DNA of 64,000 bases from NCBI GenBank assembly GCA_017795105.1, contig CP051247.1, forward strand, positions 558,001 through 622,000, read 5' to 3'. The DNA comes from Planctomycetaceae bacterium. GTDB lineage: Bacteria; Planctomycetota; Planctomycetia; Planctomycetales; Planctomycetaceae. Every line of letters starts with the position of its first letter. Position 1 is the first letter of the stretch. The notes below the pieces were generated by a model. That model was not told where the DNA came from. It did no database searches and saw only the letters and a list, made by a program, of their open reading frames with translations. Of this stretch, positions 39,828-49,377 are shown piece after piece. A program made the position numbers and the translations under genes.

Positions 39828-40028
39828 ATGAATCGGAAAGCTCTGCAGTTCTCGCGTTTCGCTCTCACTCTGACAATCATTCTCTACGGTGGATTCCACG
39901 TCTACCTTCTGGGGTGGGAAGACGGACGGGCCGAAACCGCCGAATACTACGATCAGGCGATCAACCAGTTGATCTCCAATCAGGTCAAGGCGGAGTTGCC
40001 GCTGGAACTGGCAAGCGATACCTATTAG
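39828..40028 (+). CDS. Small single-span membrane protein
   Basis: A 66-residue protein with one hydrophobic segment (about residues 11-30, FALTLTIILYGGFHVYLLGW), a short acidic region and a hydrophilic C-terminus. An AAGGG ribosome site lies seven bases before the ATG, which supports it being real. No family is recognised. The next gene downstream on this strand starts more than 400 bases later, so it is probably expressed alone. Confidence 0.55.
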   Translation: MNRKALQFSRFALTLTIILYGGFHVYLLGWEDGRAETAEYYDQAINQLISNQVKAELPLELASDTY

Positions 40029-40372
40029 TCCATTGCAAGTAGTGCAGTGACGACCAGACGCTGCGGGTCGCGCTGAATTTCCCCTTCACGATGTGGCGCT
40101 CGCCACGAAACGGGTCGTAATTCATCCTTCACGCAGACATTCGTCTGATCGCTCAAGGTCTCGACTACAGACGCGCTGCTCAGGCTCGTCGTCTGAACAA
40201 TACCGGTCTCTCCGGATCGGGATTGGGACGAGTTTTCGTCTGAGTAAAGCGGGAGACACCCACGTTCCATCGACTGCAACGGAGAGTCCATCGCATCGCG
40301 GATGGGCCTGGGGACCGGCCGGTATTCGAGCCGTTTTTCTCCGTTGTGTTTCTCACCGCTGGACGATCGCAT
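40025..40372 (-). CDS. Possible hypothetical protein (115 residues)
   Basis: An open frame on the minus strand fills the 420-base gap between two plus-strand genes. From ATG 40372 it would encode a polar, Ser/Arg/Glu-rich protein with no signal peptide, membrane segment or motif. The frame remains open further upstream, into the sialate esterase gene on the opposite strand, so the start is uncertain. It touches the stop of the small membrane protein. The composition is not clearly non-coding, but nothing confirms that it is translated. Confidence 0.3.
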   Translation of the reverse strand: MRSSSGEKHNGEKRLEYRPVPRPIRDAMDSPLQSMERGCLPLYSDENSSQSRSGETGIVQTTSLSSASVVETLSDQTNVCVKDELRPVSWRAPHREGEIQRDPQRLVVTALLAMD

Positions 40373-40451
40373 ATCATCGAGAGGCCCGTGGCTACCGCTC
40401 TTCAGGTGGCCCTTCGTAGCCGAATCTGATTCACGACCAGGGATCTCGTTG

Positions 40452-41249
40452 ATGAAATACGTCCTCGCCTTTGTACTGATCTGTTCCGCCGCCTTTCCCG
40501 CTGTTGCCGACGAACCGGCTCCGCTGGAACTTCCCGACAAAGAAAACTTCCACCTCTTTCTTCTCATCGGCCAGTCGAACATGGCTGGCCGAGGCCAGGT
40601 CGAACCGACCGACCAGGAGCCTCATCCGCGCGTCCTCGCCTTCACAAAGGAGAACGAATGGGATTTCGCCCGCGCCCCCCTGCATTTCGACAAGCCGGTG
40701 GCTGGGGTCGGACTGGGGCGCACGTTCGGCATCAAAGTCGCTGAAGCGAACCCCGACATCGTGGTCGGATTGATCCCGTGCGCGGTCGGCGGATCATCAA
40801 TTACGGCCTGGGAACCGGGCGGCTATCACGAGCAGACCAAATCCCATCCCTATGACGATATGCTGAAGTGTTGTCAGATCGCACTGAAAGCGGGCACGCT
40901 CAAAGGCATCCTCTGGCATCAGGGAGAGTCGGATTCGAATGCCGAACAGGCTCCCGATTACGAGCAGAAACTCGGCGCCCTCATCAAGCGGCTGCGGAAA
41001 GAGTTCGAAGCCGAGAATGTCCCGTTCCTGATCGGGCAGCTCGGCCAGTTCGAAGAACGTCCCTGGTCCCAGTACAAACTGCACGTCGACAATGTGCACC
41101 AGAAACTCGCCCGCGAGCAGTCGCGGACATTCTTCATTTCCTCAGATGGCCTGGACCACAAAGGCGACGGAGTTCACTTCGATGCCGCCTCGTACCGGGA
41201 GTTCGGCCGCCGCTACGCCGAGCAGTACCTGAAGATCGCCGAGGAGTAA
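40452..41249 (+). CDS. Sialate O-acetylesterase family protein, secreted
   Basis: From ATG 40452 the protein has 265 residues, with a signal peptide ending near AVADEP. An SGNH-like esterase domain (DUF303) follows: FLLIGQSNMAGRG with the nucleophile Ser, VGLIPCAVGGSSI, LWHQGESDSN, and the catalytic Asp and His in DGVHFDAASY. Planctomycete members of this family are usually carbohydrate acetylesterases that strip acetyl groups from glycans outside the cytoplasm. It abuts the convergent DUF4332 gene with no base between the two stop codons. Confidence 0.9.
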   Translation: MKYVLAFVLICSAAFPAVADEPAPLELPDKENFHLFLLIGQSNMAGRGQVEPTDQEPHPRVLAFTKENEWDFARAPLHFDKPVAGVGLGRTFGIKVAEANPDIVVGLIPCAVGGSSITAWEPGGYHEQTKSHPYDDMLKCCQIALKAGTLKGILWHQGESDSNAEQAPDYEQKLGALIKRLRKEFEAENVPFLIGQLGQFEERPWSQYKLHVDNVHQKLAREQSRTFFISSDGLDHKGDGVHFDAASYREFGRRYAEQYLKIAEE

Positions 41250-42809
41250 TCACGCCGCGTCGCTGTGCTGTCCCCACTGGGCGCTTTGAATCCACTCCGA
41301 GACTTCGGCATGATCGGGGACCTTGCCGCTGCGGATGATCCGTTGTCCTTCCGGCGAAACTGCGTATTCCTGAACGAGCGGCAACAGGTCGTCTACGGTG
41401 GCGGAGCAGAGGTCGTAGACGGACTCGACGCCCACTCCGGTCAGCAGTTGAACATCGTGTGCTCGGAGCCCCGGGACCTGACACATCAACTGGGCCTGCT
41501 GCTGCCAGGAGATCACCAGTTCCAGGTTGATCCAGCGGGTATTGAGGCGATTCACAATCGACTCCGGCTCATTGTTCAGCAGATCGTCGACAGTGTGGAT
41601 CGAAATCTTGCGGAAGCGGGCGGCTGTCTTCGGACCGATCGACGGCGCATCCACAATCGGCGAGTCGGGAGCCAGATAGGTCGCGTCGTGCTGATGCTCA
41701 TCTGGACCATCGGAATCGTCCGCGTCCTCCTCGACGGCAGGATTCATGGATGGTTTGGCACCGAACGCGGCCGCTTCTTCCGCGAACGGATCTGCAACCG
41801 GTTCAGACGTGTCCGGCTTCTTGGCCGTCTGCTCTTTCCGGGAAGTCTCGACCTTGATTCGCGGTTTCGCTGGAGCAGCCGTCGCTTCGGATTCTTCCTC
41901 TCCGTTGCGGTACTTCTCGACAAGTTCAGCGATCACTCGATTCTCTTCCGGGAGTGAATGCACGACTTCCCCGGTCGCTTTCAACTCCTGGTAGATCTTC
42001 TCGACCACGGCCCGTTCAGCGCTGTCTTCCATATTCTTCGTAATCCAGAAGACGGGGATCGTCGCTTGACCAAGTGCAGCGTGTAGCGAGAGCATCACGG
42101 ACGGGGGAGACACCCTGCATTCCTGGAAGCAGCGATCGAGCGTTGCCGCCAGCGCGGAAGCCGCTCGTCCGAGGATCAGCGCAAACTGTTTGCTCAGTTC
42201 GTCGTCCAGACCAGCGGGCGGATCTTTAATTCCCTTGTCGAAGTCATAGCCGGACACGATCTCATCGTAGAGCTGATGCGATTCCGTCGCTCCCTGAAGA
42301 ACCAGATCGGCAAGCCAGTTGTCATTGTCGGCCAGCGTGATCGAAGGGAAGCCGTCGAGTTTATCTTCGAGGAGATCGACCAGTTCGTCATAGCTGCAAC
42401 TCACGCTCCACTCACAGGCGCGATGAATCCGGTTTTCTTCAACCGTTTGCCCTGTGTGCAGAGGACAGAAGGCGTCGGTCAGATAGTGACTCATCACACC
42501 GGCGGAGTAGACCCCAGCCGCCCATTGCCGGTCAGCAAAATGCTGACGCGCTTTGCAGTACCATTCCTGCGTGGCGGCCATGGCTCCGCCCCAGTTGTTC
42601 TCTTCGACATGCAGAACGTGATTCCGAAAATCCCGAAACTTTTTATCCGGATCTTTTGAACCTGTGAGATAGCCCTCGACGTTCTTCAGGAACAGGTCCC
42701 GCCACTGCTCGGCCTGACCATGCGTCAGCAGACGCAACGCCTCCATGGCCAGTTTGTGGTGCGTGCCTTTGCACTTCCAGGCGTAGATAGTCCGGTAGTA
42801 AAGCGACAT
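41250..42809 (-). CDS. Zinc phospholipase C-like protein fused to DUF4332
   Basis: From ATG 42809 the protein has 519 residues. The first 250 resemble the zinc-dependent phospholipase C/S1-P1 nuclease fold, with candidate ligands in THHKLA, VLHVEENN, MSHYLTDAFCPLHTG and EENRIHRACEW. A long acidic, Ala/Glu-rich linker follows. The C-terminal 130 residues (DAPSIGPKTAARF, a LLTGVGVESVYDL repeat) form a DUF4332 helix-hairpin-helix tandem, usually a nucleic-acid-type module. There is no signal peptide, which is unusual for secreted phospholipase C. The combination is not one I recognise as described. It ends against the sialate esterase gene, and a tRNA-Gly lies upstream. Confidence 0.75.
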   Translation of the reverse strand: MSLYYRTIYAWKCKGTHHKLAMEALRLLTHGQAEQWRDLFLKNVEGYLTGSKDPDKKFRDFRNHVLHVEENNWGGAMAATQEWYCKARQHFADRQWAAGVYSAGVMSHYLTDAFCPLHTGQTVEENRIHRACEWSVSCSYDELVDLLEDKLDGFPSITLADNDNWLADLVLQGATESHQLYDEIVSGYDFDKGIKDPPAGLDDELSKQFALILGRAASALAATLDRCFQECRVSPPSVMLSLHAALGQATIPVFWITKNMEDSAERAVVEKIYQELKATGEVVHSLPEENRVIAELVEKYRNGEEESEATAAPAKPRIKVETSRKEQTAKKPDTSEPVADPFAEEAAAFGAKPSMNPAVEEDADDSDGPDEHQHDATYLAPDSPIVDAPSIGPKTAARFRKISIHTVDDLLNNEPESIVNRLNTRWINLELVISWQQQAQLMCQVPGLRAHDVQLLTGVGVESVYDLCSATVDDLLPLVQEYAVSPEGQRIIRSGKVPDHAEVSEWIQSAQWGQHSDAA

Positions 42810-42948
42810 GTTGAAATCACGCGGGAGAGAGCAGTCGGGAGGAGAGAAGGGGATCGGAATCGTGGCAGAATCCGACGGCAGGAGCAACGGGAGATCACGA
42901 GTTGTAATCTCTACCAGCAGCCAGCATGGCGCAGTCGCAGTGAGAAGC

Positions 42949-43021
<73 letters not shown>

Positions 43022-43186
43022 AGTCTCAATCAGCGTACGACCGGGGTGCGAGTTTGTCCAGAATCTTCTGTTACGCTCATCGCAATCTCCCGGGAATCCT
43101 GCGGAAGTTTCGCATTTTTCCGCTAAGATGAACGTCACCGTCACGAATACCTTTGAAGAACACCGCCCCGGAGTGGAGGAAGATCG

Positions 43187-43873
43187 ATGAAGCTCGCCCT
43201 GATGTCGTTTGTCATGCTCTGTTCGTTTTCCGTGACACTGGATCGAGCAGCGGCTCAGGAGGAGCCAGCGGCTCCCACTCCCGTCACCACCACAGCCGAA
43301 CCGGAAGGAACCAGCGAACCGGAGATGCTCGAAGAAGCTGCGGAAACGACAAAAGACGTGACCGAGAAGGTGCAGGAAACAACTAAAGAAGCAATCGATT
43401 TTGCCAACAAGAAATCCGAAGAGATCGCCAAGCAAATCGACCAGTCCCCCCAGGCCAAAGAATACAGCGCGGGCGTTCTCCAGCCGATTTACGCCATGGC
43501 CGAGTACCTCTCCTTTTCATGGTTTCACTGGCTGGCGTTCACCGTCATGGTCAGTGGAGTCGTCAGCTTCGCCCTGCAACTCGTGCTGGCCAAACTGGCC
43601 GTTCTGGCCCACGGTGGTTTCAGCCTGTCTCAGTTGCTGATTGATACTCAAGGGCTGGCCATCAGCCTGATCGGTCTGTTTCTGACGACCCAGGCGGCGA
43701 CTGAGAATTCCGCGTTCACCAGCAGCCCGGCCGCGGTCCTTTCTGCGTCGGCCGTCGGAATCATTGCTGGATTCCTGTTCTATCTCTGGGGGCAATCCGA
43801 AGAACTTCAGGCATTGCGGGGTCGCAAAGAAGAAGCTCGGATCGAACGGGCCAAGAACAAAAAGAAGTCCTGA
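43187..43873 (+). CDS. Membrane protein with predicted signal peptide, unknown function
   Basis: The 228-residue protein starts with a signal peptide (cleavage near RAAAQEE). A Glu/Thr/Lys-rich, probably coiled region (about 25-85) follows. Three hydrophobic helices then appear near 105-130, 150-170 and 180-205, and the C-terminus is basic and ends in a lysine run. No family is recognised. The coiled-coil-then-membrane layout suggests a membrane scaffold role, but this is a guess. It is convergent with the peroxiredoxin gene, and a bidirectional terminator lies between them. Confidence 0.7.
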   Translation: MKLALMSFVMLCSFSVTLDRAAAQEEPAAPTPVTTTAEPEGTSEPEMLEEAAETTKDVTEKVQETTKEAIDFANKKSEEIAKQIDQSPQAKEYSAGVLQPIYAMAEYLSFSWFHWLAFTVMVSGVVSFALQLVLAKLAVLAHGGFSLSQLLIDTQGLAISLIGLFLTTQAATENSAFTSSPAAVLSASAVGIIAGFLFYLWGQSEELQALRGRKEEARIERAKNKKKS

Positions 43874-43906
43874 TATCCCGCGTTCGCTCATCGATTCCAT
43901 AAAAAA

Positions 43907-43929
43907 ACGGCAGCCCGTCTGGCTGCCGT
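43907..43929. terminator. Bidirectional rho-independent terminator
   Basis: A 9-bp stem ACGGCAGCC / GGCTGCCGT with a five-base loop has runs of A before and T after it, so it gives a U-run on both strands. It separates the convergent membrane protein and peroxiredoxin genes. Confidence 0.9.
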
Positions 43930-43959
43930 TTTTATTCTCGGCCTCAGAGAACAATCAAA

Positions 43960-44502
43960 CTAGTTGATCGTTTCTTCGCCCTTCTTCCAGTTGCAGGGGC
44001 AGAGCTTGTCGGTCTGCAGTGCGTCGAGCACGCGCAGAATTTCTTCGACATTGCGGCCCACGCTCAGATCGTGGACGGCGACGTAACGCAGGACACCGTG
44101 CGGATCGATCAGGAAGATACCGCGGTAAGCGATTCCCTTTTCCGGGTGCAGAACACCGTAGGCGCGGGACAGGTTGTGGTTCGTATCAGCCAGCATCGGA
44201 TACTTCAGCTTGGCCAGATCGCCGTGGCTGTCGCACCAGCCCTTGTGGCTGTAAGCGCTGTCGGTGCTGCCGGTCAGCACGACGCATTCGCGATCTTCGA
44301 ATTCGCCGAGAGCATCGTTGAAGGCCACGATTTCGGTCGGGCAGACAAAGGTGAAGTCGAGCGGATAGAAGAAGAGGCAAACCCACTTGCCGCTGTAGTC
44401 GGACAGTTTAATCGTGCTGAACTGACCGTCGGTGTTGTCCTTGTCCCGATGGTAAGCCTGGACTTCGAACTCCGGTGCCGGTTGACCAATTTGAGCCGTC
44501 AT
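43960..44502 (-). CDS. Peroxiredoxin, AhpC/typical 2-Cys type
   Basis: The 180-residue peroxiredoxin has the peroxidatic cysteine in FVCPTEIVAF (about residue 54), with the TFVCPTE motif typical of AhpC/Prx1 proteins. A resolving cysteine lies near the C-terminus (KLCPCNWKKGEE). It reduces hydrogen peroxide and alkyl peroxides in the cytoplasm using a thioredoxin- or AhpF-type donor, which is not encoded here. The start at 44502 has AGGAG eight bases upstream. A divergent 431-base region separates it from the patatin gene. Confidence 0.93.
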   Translation of the reverse strand: MTAQIGQPAPEFEVQAYHRDKDNTDGQFSTIKLSDYSGKWVCLFFYPLDFTFVCPTEIVAFNDALGEFEDRECVVLTGSTDSAYSHKGWCDSHGDLAKLKYPMLADTNHNLSRAYGVLHPEKGIAYRGIFLIDPHGVLRYVAVHDLSVGRNVEEILRVLDALQTDKLCPCNWKKGEETIN

Positions 44503-44933
44503 TCACATTCTCCTGAGTTGAACTTTTCAAAGTTTAAATTGCGAACTCCTCCGCAAGGGCGGGGAGTGATTCTTCTTCCTGTCCGACTTCGGACGAGTTG
44601 CGCATTCGACCAACGCAGTCTCAACTGCTCTCTCGGCTGGTTCTTCCTGAACAGCCGCTGAATTCCGGACCGCGATCAACTGACATCGTTGTCGAACCGG
44701 CCGATCTGCCGGGGTCCCTTCGCGAGCAAGCACACAGCAACTCACCTGAAGCGTCTCGACCAGAGAAGTTGCCGCACTGAAGCAACAGCAATTCGGTGAG
44801 AGTCACAAAAAGTATAGTCATGGCCATGCCGCGTTCAACCCTGCCGCAAATGCCGCGGCAATTTCACATCGCCTGATCTCGGCCTATAATCAGCGAATCT
44901 ACACCTGTCGATTCCTGCAGCAGAAATGGCACC
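44503..44933. other. Divergent intergenic region between peroxiredoxin and patatin genes
   Basis: This 431-base gap must contain promoters in both directions. An AT-rich patch lies near 44521-44540. A bulged 8-bp GC-rich hairpin lies at 44546-44566, within the likely peroxiredoxin leader. Short frames on both strands lack coding character. No regulator site could be identified. Confidence 0.35.
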
Positions 44934-45824
44934 ATGACCGAGAGCCGCAAGATCACACTGGCGTTGGGCGGAGGCGGAGCCCGCGGACTGGCCCACATTG
45001 GCGTCGTCCAGGCACTCACGGAAGCCGGCTTCTCGATCCAGAGAATCGTCGGCGTGAGCATGGGCAGTCTCGTCGGGGCCCTGTTTGCCAGCGGGCTCGA
45101 TTATGCACGCGTCCGTCAACGGGCGGTCCACTATCTCCTTTCCGAGCGGTTCCAGCTCCACCAGCGAACCCTCTTCGGCCTGCAGGGCGATCCAGCGGAA
45201 CGGGAGATGTTGGGCTATTTTTCCTGGTACGTTCGAATCGAACAGTTCCTCAAAGCGCACAGCCTGTTTCGACGGGTCCTGACGCAACCGGGGATGCTGC
45301 CAGGCGTGCTGCTCGATGACGTGGTCGAAAATCTCGTGGACGATGTGAACATCGAATCGCTGCCGATTCCCTTGTCGGTTGTGGCCGTCGACCTGGTCAG
45401 CGGGCATCAGGTCGTTATTGAAACGGGGTCGCTCCGCGACGCGGTGAAGGGGTCCTCCTCGCTTCCGGGCATCTTTCCGCCCGTTCCCTTCGGAGATCTT
45501 CTGCTGTGCGACACCGGGACATTCTGTGCCTTACCGGCCCGCATCGCGCAATCCTACGCGGAAAGTCCGGTCCTCGCCGTCGAGGTGAATACGGAAATCG
45601 TTCCGGGAGCCCGTCCGAGTTCGGCTCTCGAAGTTCTGATTCGCGTGGACGAAATTGGCGAAAACTACTGGCGAAAACATGTCCGCCATCACGCCGATGT
45701 GCTGATTAAACCGAACGTCGCCCACGTTCCGTGGTACGACTTCTCCTCCGCGGTCCGGCTCATTGAGCTCGGCTATACCGCGACCAATCTGCAGATGGAA
45801 GAAATTCGCCGGGTCTTCGGCTAG
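44934..45824 (+). CDS. Patatin-like phospholipase
   Basis: The 296-residue protein begins with the oxyanion motif LGGGGARGLAHIG. The nucleophile elbow GVSMGS (G-x-S-x-G with Ser near residue 43) comes next, and DTGTF supplies the catalytic Asp in place of the usual DGG. Together these define the RssA/patatin group of serine-aspartate lipid acyl hydrolases. There is no signal peptide, so it is probably cytoplasmic or membrane-peripheral. Its lipid substrate is unknown. It is not in an operon with the sulfatase gene, which has its own start 85 bases downstream. Confidence 0.9.
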   Translation: MTESRKITLALGGGGARGLAHIGVVQALTEAGFSIQRIVGVSMGSLVGALFASGLDYARVRQRAVHYLLSERFQLHQRTLFGLQGDPAEREMLGYFSWYVRIEQFLKAHSLFRRVLTQPGMLPGVLLDDVVENLVDDVNIESLPIPLSVVAVDLVSGHQVVIETGSLRDAVKGSSSLPGIFPPVPFGDLLLCDTGTFCALPARIAQSYAESPVLAVEVNTEIVPGARPSSALEVLIRVDEIGENYWRKHVRHHADVLIKPNVAHVPWYDFSSAVRLIELGYTATNLQMEEIRRVFG

Positions 45825-45908
45825 CCTTTTACCAGATGGCGAAACCACCACCCGCTCGAAACTTGAAAGACTCACTGAAGTTACCGCTGTTGAAAGGAAT
45901 TCTCCGTT

Positions 45909-47273
45909 ATGCTCCGCGTCGCGCTCCTCTTCGCACTTCTCCTCAGCCTGCCAACCGAGATGACTCGGGCCGCGGACCGTCCCAACCTGCTCGTCATTCT
46001 CTGCGATGACCTCGGCTACGGCGATCTCTCCAGCTACGGAGCAGATGATCTGCAATCGCCCCATATCGATAAGCTGATTTCGGAGGGGATGAAGTTTACG
46101 AATTTCTACGCGAACTGCCCCGTTTGCTCTCCGACCCGTGCCGCGCTGCTGACGGGACAATATCAGGATCGCGTCGGAGTTCCCGGCGTCATTCGCACCC
46201 ACAGTGAGAACAACTGGGGCTACCTGACCCCAGACTCCACGACGATTGCCGACGTGCTGAAAGCGGCCGGATATCACACGGCCATCGTGGGGAAATGGCA
46301 CTTGGGTTACGAGAAGCCGAATCGTCCCAACGATCGCGGCTTCGACCATTTCCACGGATTCCTCGGCGACATGATGGACGACTACTACCACCATCGCCGC
46401 CACGACATCAACTACATGCGGCTCAACGAAGAGACGATCACGCCTGAAGGACACGCGACCGATCTGTTCACGAACTGGTCCTGCGACTATCTCAAAGAGC
46501 GTGCTCAGCAGCCGGAGAAGCCTTTCTTCCTGTACCTTGCCTATAACGCTCCGCACACACCCATCCAGCCGCCGGAAGACTGGTTAGAGAAGGTCCGCGA
46601 ACGGGAACCGGAAATGACCGAGACGCGAGCCAAACTCGTCGCTCTCATCGAGCACCTTGATCATGGAATCGGTCAGGTGATGGACTGTCTCGAGCAAACC
46701 GGCTTGAAAGAAAACACCCTGGTCGTCTTCACCTCCGACAATGGCGGACAGCTGAACGCCGGAGCGAACAACGGCCCTCTGCGGGATGGCAAGCAAAGCG
46801 TGTATGAAGGCGGGCTCAAGGTTCCCGGCGCGGTCGTCTGGCCCGGCAAAATCGAAGCGGGCTCTTCAACCGATTTTCGCGTTCTCTCGATGGACCTCTT
46901 TCCGACGCTTCTCGCCGCGGCCGAAGTCGACATTCCAGACGGACTCGATTCCCGTTCCTTTCTGCCGACTCTCCAGGGAGAATCTCAATCAGACTTGCGG
47001 AACCACTGGTTCTTCCGCCGTCGGGAAGGCGGGCAGCGTTATGGTGGCAAGACGATCGAAGCGGTCATCCGCGGGGAATGGAAGCTGCTGCAGAACAGTC
47101 CGTTCGAACCACTCGAGCTCTACAACCTGAAGCAGGATCCCGAGGAAAAGAACAACCTTGCGAAGAAGGCTCCGCGGATCTTCAACGAGTTGTCCGCTGC
47201 TCTTCGACGGCAGATTCAATACTACGGCGAAGTCCCCTGGCAGAAGCCCGGAGTAATCGAATCCGTCGACTGA
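45909..47273 (+). CDS. Secreted sulfatase (Cys-type, arylsulfatase family)
   Basis: The 454-residue protein has a signal peptide ending near RAAD. A metal-binding CDDLGYGDLSSYG follows. The formylglycine motif is CPVCSPTRAALLTGQYQ, in which the Cys of CSPTR is modified by a formylglycine-generating enzyme. Later come GKWHLGYEKP, FTSDNGGQ and HTPIQPP-type metal and substrate residues. It probably removes sulfate from algal polysaccharides, a trait of planctomycetes (established knowledge). The modifying enzyme is not encoded nearby. It converges with the GT-C-like membrane protein gene, 53 bases away. Confidence 0.93.
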   Translation: MLRVALLFALLLSLPTEMTRAADRPNLLVILCDDLGYGDLSSYGADDLQSPHIDKLISEGMKFTNFYANCPVCSPTRAALLTGQYQDRVGVPGVIRTHSENNWGYLTPDSTTIADVLKAAGYHTAIVGKWHLGYEKPNRPNDRGFDHFHGFLGDMMDDYYHHRRHDINYMRLNEETITPEGHATDLFTNWSCDYLKERAQQPEKPFFLYLAYNAPHTPIQPPEDWLEKVREREPEMTETRAKLVALIEHLDHGIGQVMDCLEQTGLKENTLVVFTSDNGGQLNAGANNGPLRDGKQSVYEGGLKVPGAVVWPGKIEAGSSTDFRVLSMDLFPTLLAAAEVDIPDGLDSRSFLPTLQGESQSDLRNHWFFRRREGGQRYGGKTIEAVIRGEWKLLQNSPFEPLELYNLKQDPEEKNNLAKKAPRIFNELSAALRRQIQYYGEVPWQKPGVIESVD

Positions 47274-47326
47274 CGAATAGTGCAACGCAGGGCCGGGCTG
47301 GATACCACCGGCCCTGCGTTTGCCGA

Positions 47327-49327
47327 TTAATCGTCCACTTTCGGGATCAGCTTGCCGACCTTAACAACACGCCATGTTTCCCGGGCGAACATCAAATTGC
47401 TGGCTCGCTCCGAGCGGGACAACTGCAGTTGAGCCATGCCGAACGGAATTTCAGTTGACGCCCACAAGTCGACCCGATGCTGCAGGTAGTTCCGTTCTTC
47501 GGCCTGACCGATCGGAATCCAGACCTTCGCGGCAGCCCGTACACAAGGAAAAGCATCTTCCCGGAGTGGAAGAAACAGGAATCGATCATTGCTTCGGCTG
47601 AACTTCTGCGGCTTCGGCATCCCTCGCAGGAGTCGAACCTGATCCTCACGAGTTGCCTCGTCCTGGGTATCGTCCCAGGCCAGCAGATATTCAGCGGGAT
47701 CAGCTCCAGTCCGCACGCCTTCAATGCTGACGGTTAATTCACGAGAGCGAATGACCTCTTCCTCCTCACGGTCTTCAATCAGCATCCGCCGCCCCGGTTG
47801 ACCGTCCACATCCGACGGACCTAAATCTGCGACGCGAATATTCACGGCCGTACCGGTGTAGAACTCTACCCAGTAATCGGGATCAACTTCCGTGGAATTT
47901 GGCAACGTCGTCACCCAGCCACCAATCGGAGTCTCCAGCTGCGGCGGCGGGTCAGAGTAATCGATCCACCCCTGTTGACTCATCAGTGTAAAGAGCCACG
48001 GCTGTTGCCAGGGCGTATTCCAGGGTGCCCACGCCGAGAACATTGAAGGAATCGCGAGCACAGCCAGCAGAAGCCCAACTCTTCGCCCGTCCCAGGCGGT
48101 TCGTAGAAACTCGGCAATTGACAGCAGCCAGAACGGAACCAGCCAGACGGTCCATCGTAAAGCGACGCTGACTCCGCCGTAATTATAATTCTCCGTTCGC
48201 TTCCAGTAGAACAACAGGATGGCCACGGTAAGGGCAATCGACATGGCCTGCCAAATCTTCTGCCAGCGAATCTGACAACCGATGCCGCGAAGCATTCCCG
48301 GGAGAAAGAGCAGGAACAGCGGCGTCAGTGAAAAGATCCCGTGATGCCCCACCAAACAGTGGAAAATGTATTCAGGCACGCTGTCCCGGGCTTTGTCGAC
48401 CCCTTTGGGATCGGACCAGTAACTGGGAATGCCGCGGTGCACGTACTCGTATTTTTCCGTGCCGTAGTACATGTAGATCGGCTTCCAGCCTCCCGTCGCG
48501 GCATAGTTCGTAATGAAGAATCCAATCAACGGTACGAGCGCGGCCGGGACGAACCAGATCAGAGTTCGCCGCAGATCGACCAGGCATAAGGCCGCGAAAA
48601 TCCCGATTCCAAAGAGAGCGGCCGGCAATTCATTGCAGCAGGTGAAGGCGGCCCAGAAACCCGCCCCCATGTACCAGATGGCTAACTGGCGCGAGCCAGG
48701 ATCTTCGCCGGCACGTTTTGCTTCCTGAATCTTCGTGGCGCAGTACAGCGAGTAGATCAGCGTCACGACCGCGATCGAGTGATTGTTGAGCACGGTCAGA
48801 TACGGTAATACCGGCACGGCAAAGGCGAGCATCGCCAGCACAGCGACTCGAACCGGGGGAGGGAACTGGAATGTGCACAGCATCTTCCAGAACAGGTAGA
48901 GCGCGATCCAGAACGGCACGAGGTTGACCAGCAGCAGGATGACCTGAGCAACTAGATTGGTTTCCGTGATCAGGCTCCAGCCAGTGACACGATGAATACT
49001 CCAGTAGAGCCCCGCCAGCATGGTCGGATAGAGCGGCGGCTTGGTCGAATAGAAGTTTCCTTCATGCCGAACTTTGTCGATCGTATCCCAGCCCGGGAAC
49101 AGAATCACTTCGTCGATCGTGTAGGTACCGCGAGCAGCCAGCGACCAGACCGTGCACCATCGCGACCGATCATTCGCGCTCCCGAGGGCGTCTGCCGAGC
49201 TGAGACGCGAGAGCAACAACCCGACGTTAATCAGAATCAGAAGCAGTACAACAGGCTTCTCCCACCTGGCGATGGCAGCGGAGACCGGAGAAGCGGCGGA
49301 CGACGAAACGTCGGCGGGAGCGTGCAT
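47327..49327 (-). CDS. Polytopic membrane protein, GT-C glycosyltransferase-like
   Basis: The 666-residue protein has about 11 hydrophobic helices in its first 430 residues and a soluble C-terminal domain. The first large extracytoplasmic loop after the N-terminal helix carries Asp and charged residues (ANDRSRWCTVWSLAARG, then FYSTKPPLYPTMLAG), which is the usual place for the catalytic Asp of GT-C enzymes that use polyprenyl-linked sugars. This makes a glycosyltransferase of the GT39/ArnT kind likely but not proven. Downstream on the opposite strand is the sulfatase; upstream is mch, oriented the same way and starting 51 bases before. No cell-wall gene context helps. Confidence 0.75.
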   Translation of the reverse strand: MHAPADVSSSAASPVSAAIARWEKPVVLLLILINVGLLLSRLSSADALGSANDRSRWCTVWSLAARGTYTIDEVILFPGWDTIDKVRHEGNFYSTKPPLYPTMLAGLYWSIHRVTGWSLITETNLVAQVILLLVNLVPFWIALYLFWKMLCTFQFPPPVRVAVLAMLAFAVPVLPYLTVLNNHSIAVVTLIYSLYCATKIQEAKRAGEDPGSRQLAIWYMGAGFWAAFTCCNELPAALFGIGIFAALCLVDLRRTLIWFVPAALVPLIGFFITNYAATGGWKPIYMYYGTEKYEYVHRGIPSYWSDPKGVDKARDSVPEYIFHCLVGHHGIFSLTPLFLLFLPGMLRGIGCQIRWQKIWQAMSIALTVAILLFYWKRTENYNYGGVSVALRWTVWLVPFWLLSIAEFLRTAWDGRRVGLLLAVLAIPSMFSAWAPWNTPWQQPWLFTLMSQQGWIDYSDPPPQLETPIGGWVTTLPNSTEVDPDYWVEFYTGTAVNIRVADLGPSDVDGQPGRRMLIEDREEEEVIRSRELTVSIEGVRTGADPAEYLLAWDDTQDEATREDQVRLLRGMPKPQKFSRSNDRFLFLPLREDAFPCVRAAAKVWIPIGQAEERNYLQHRVDLWASTEIPFGMAQLQLSRSERASNLMFARETWRVVKVGKLIPKVDD

Positions 49328-49377
49328 AACGGTGGAGCTTCAGAGATTACGGACTGTCACGGGAGAAAACGGTCATC

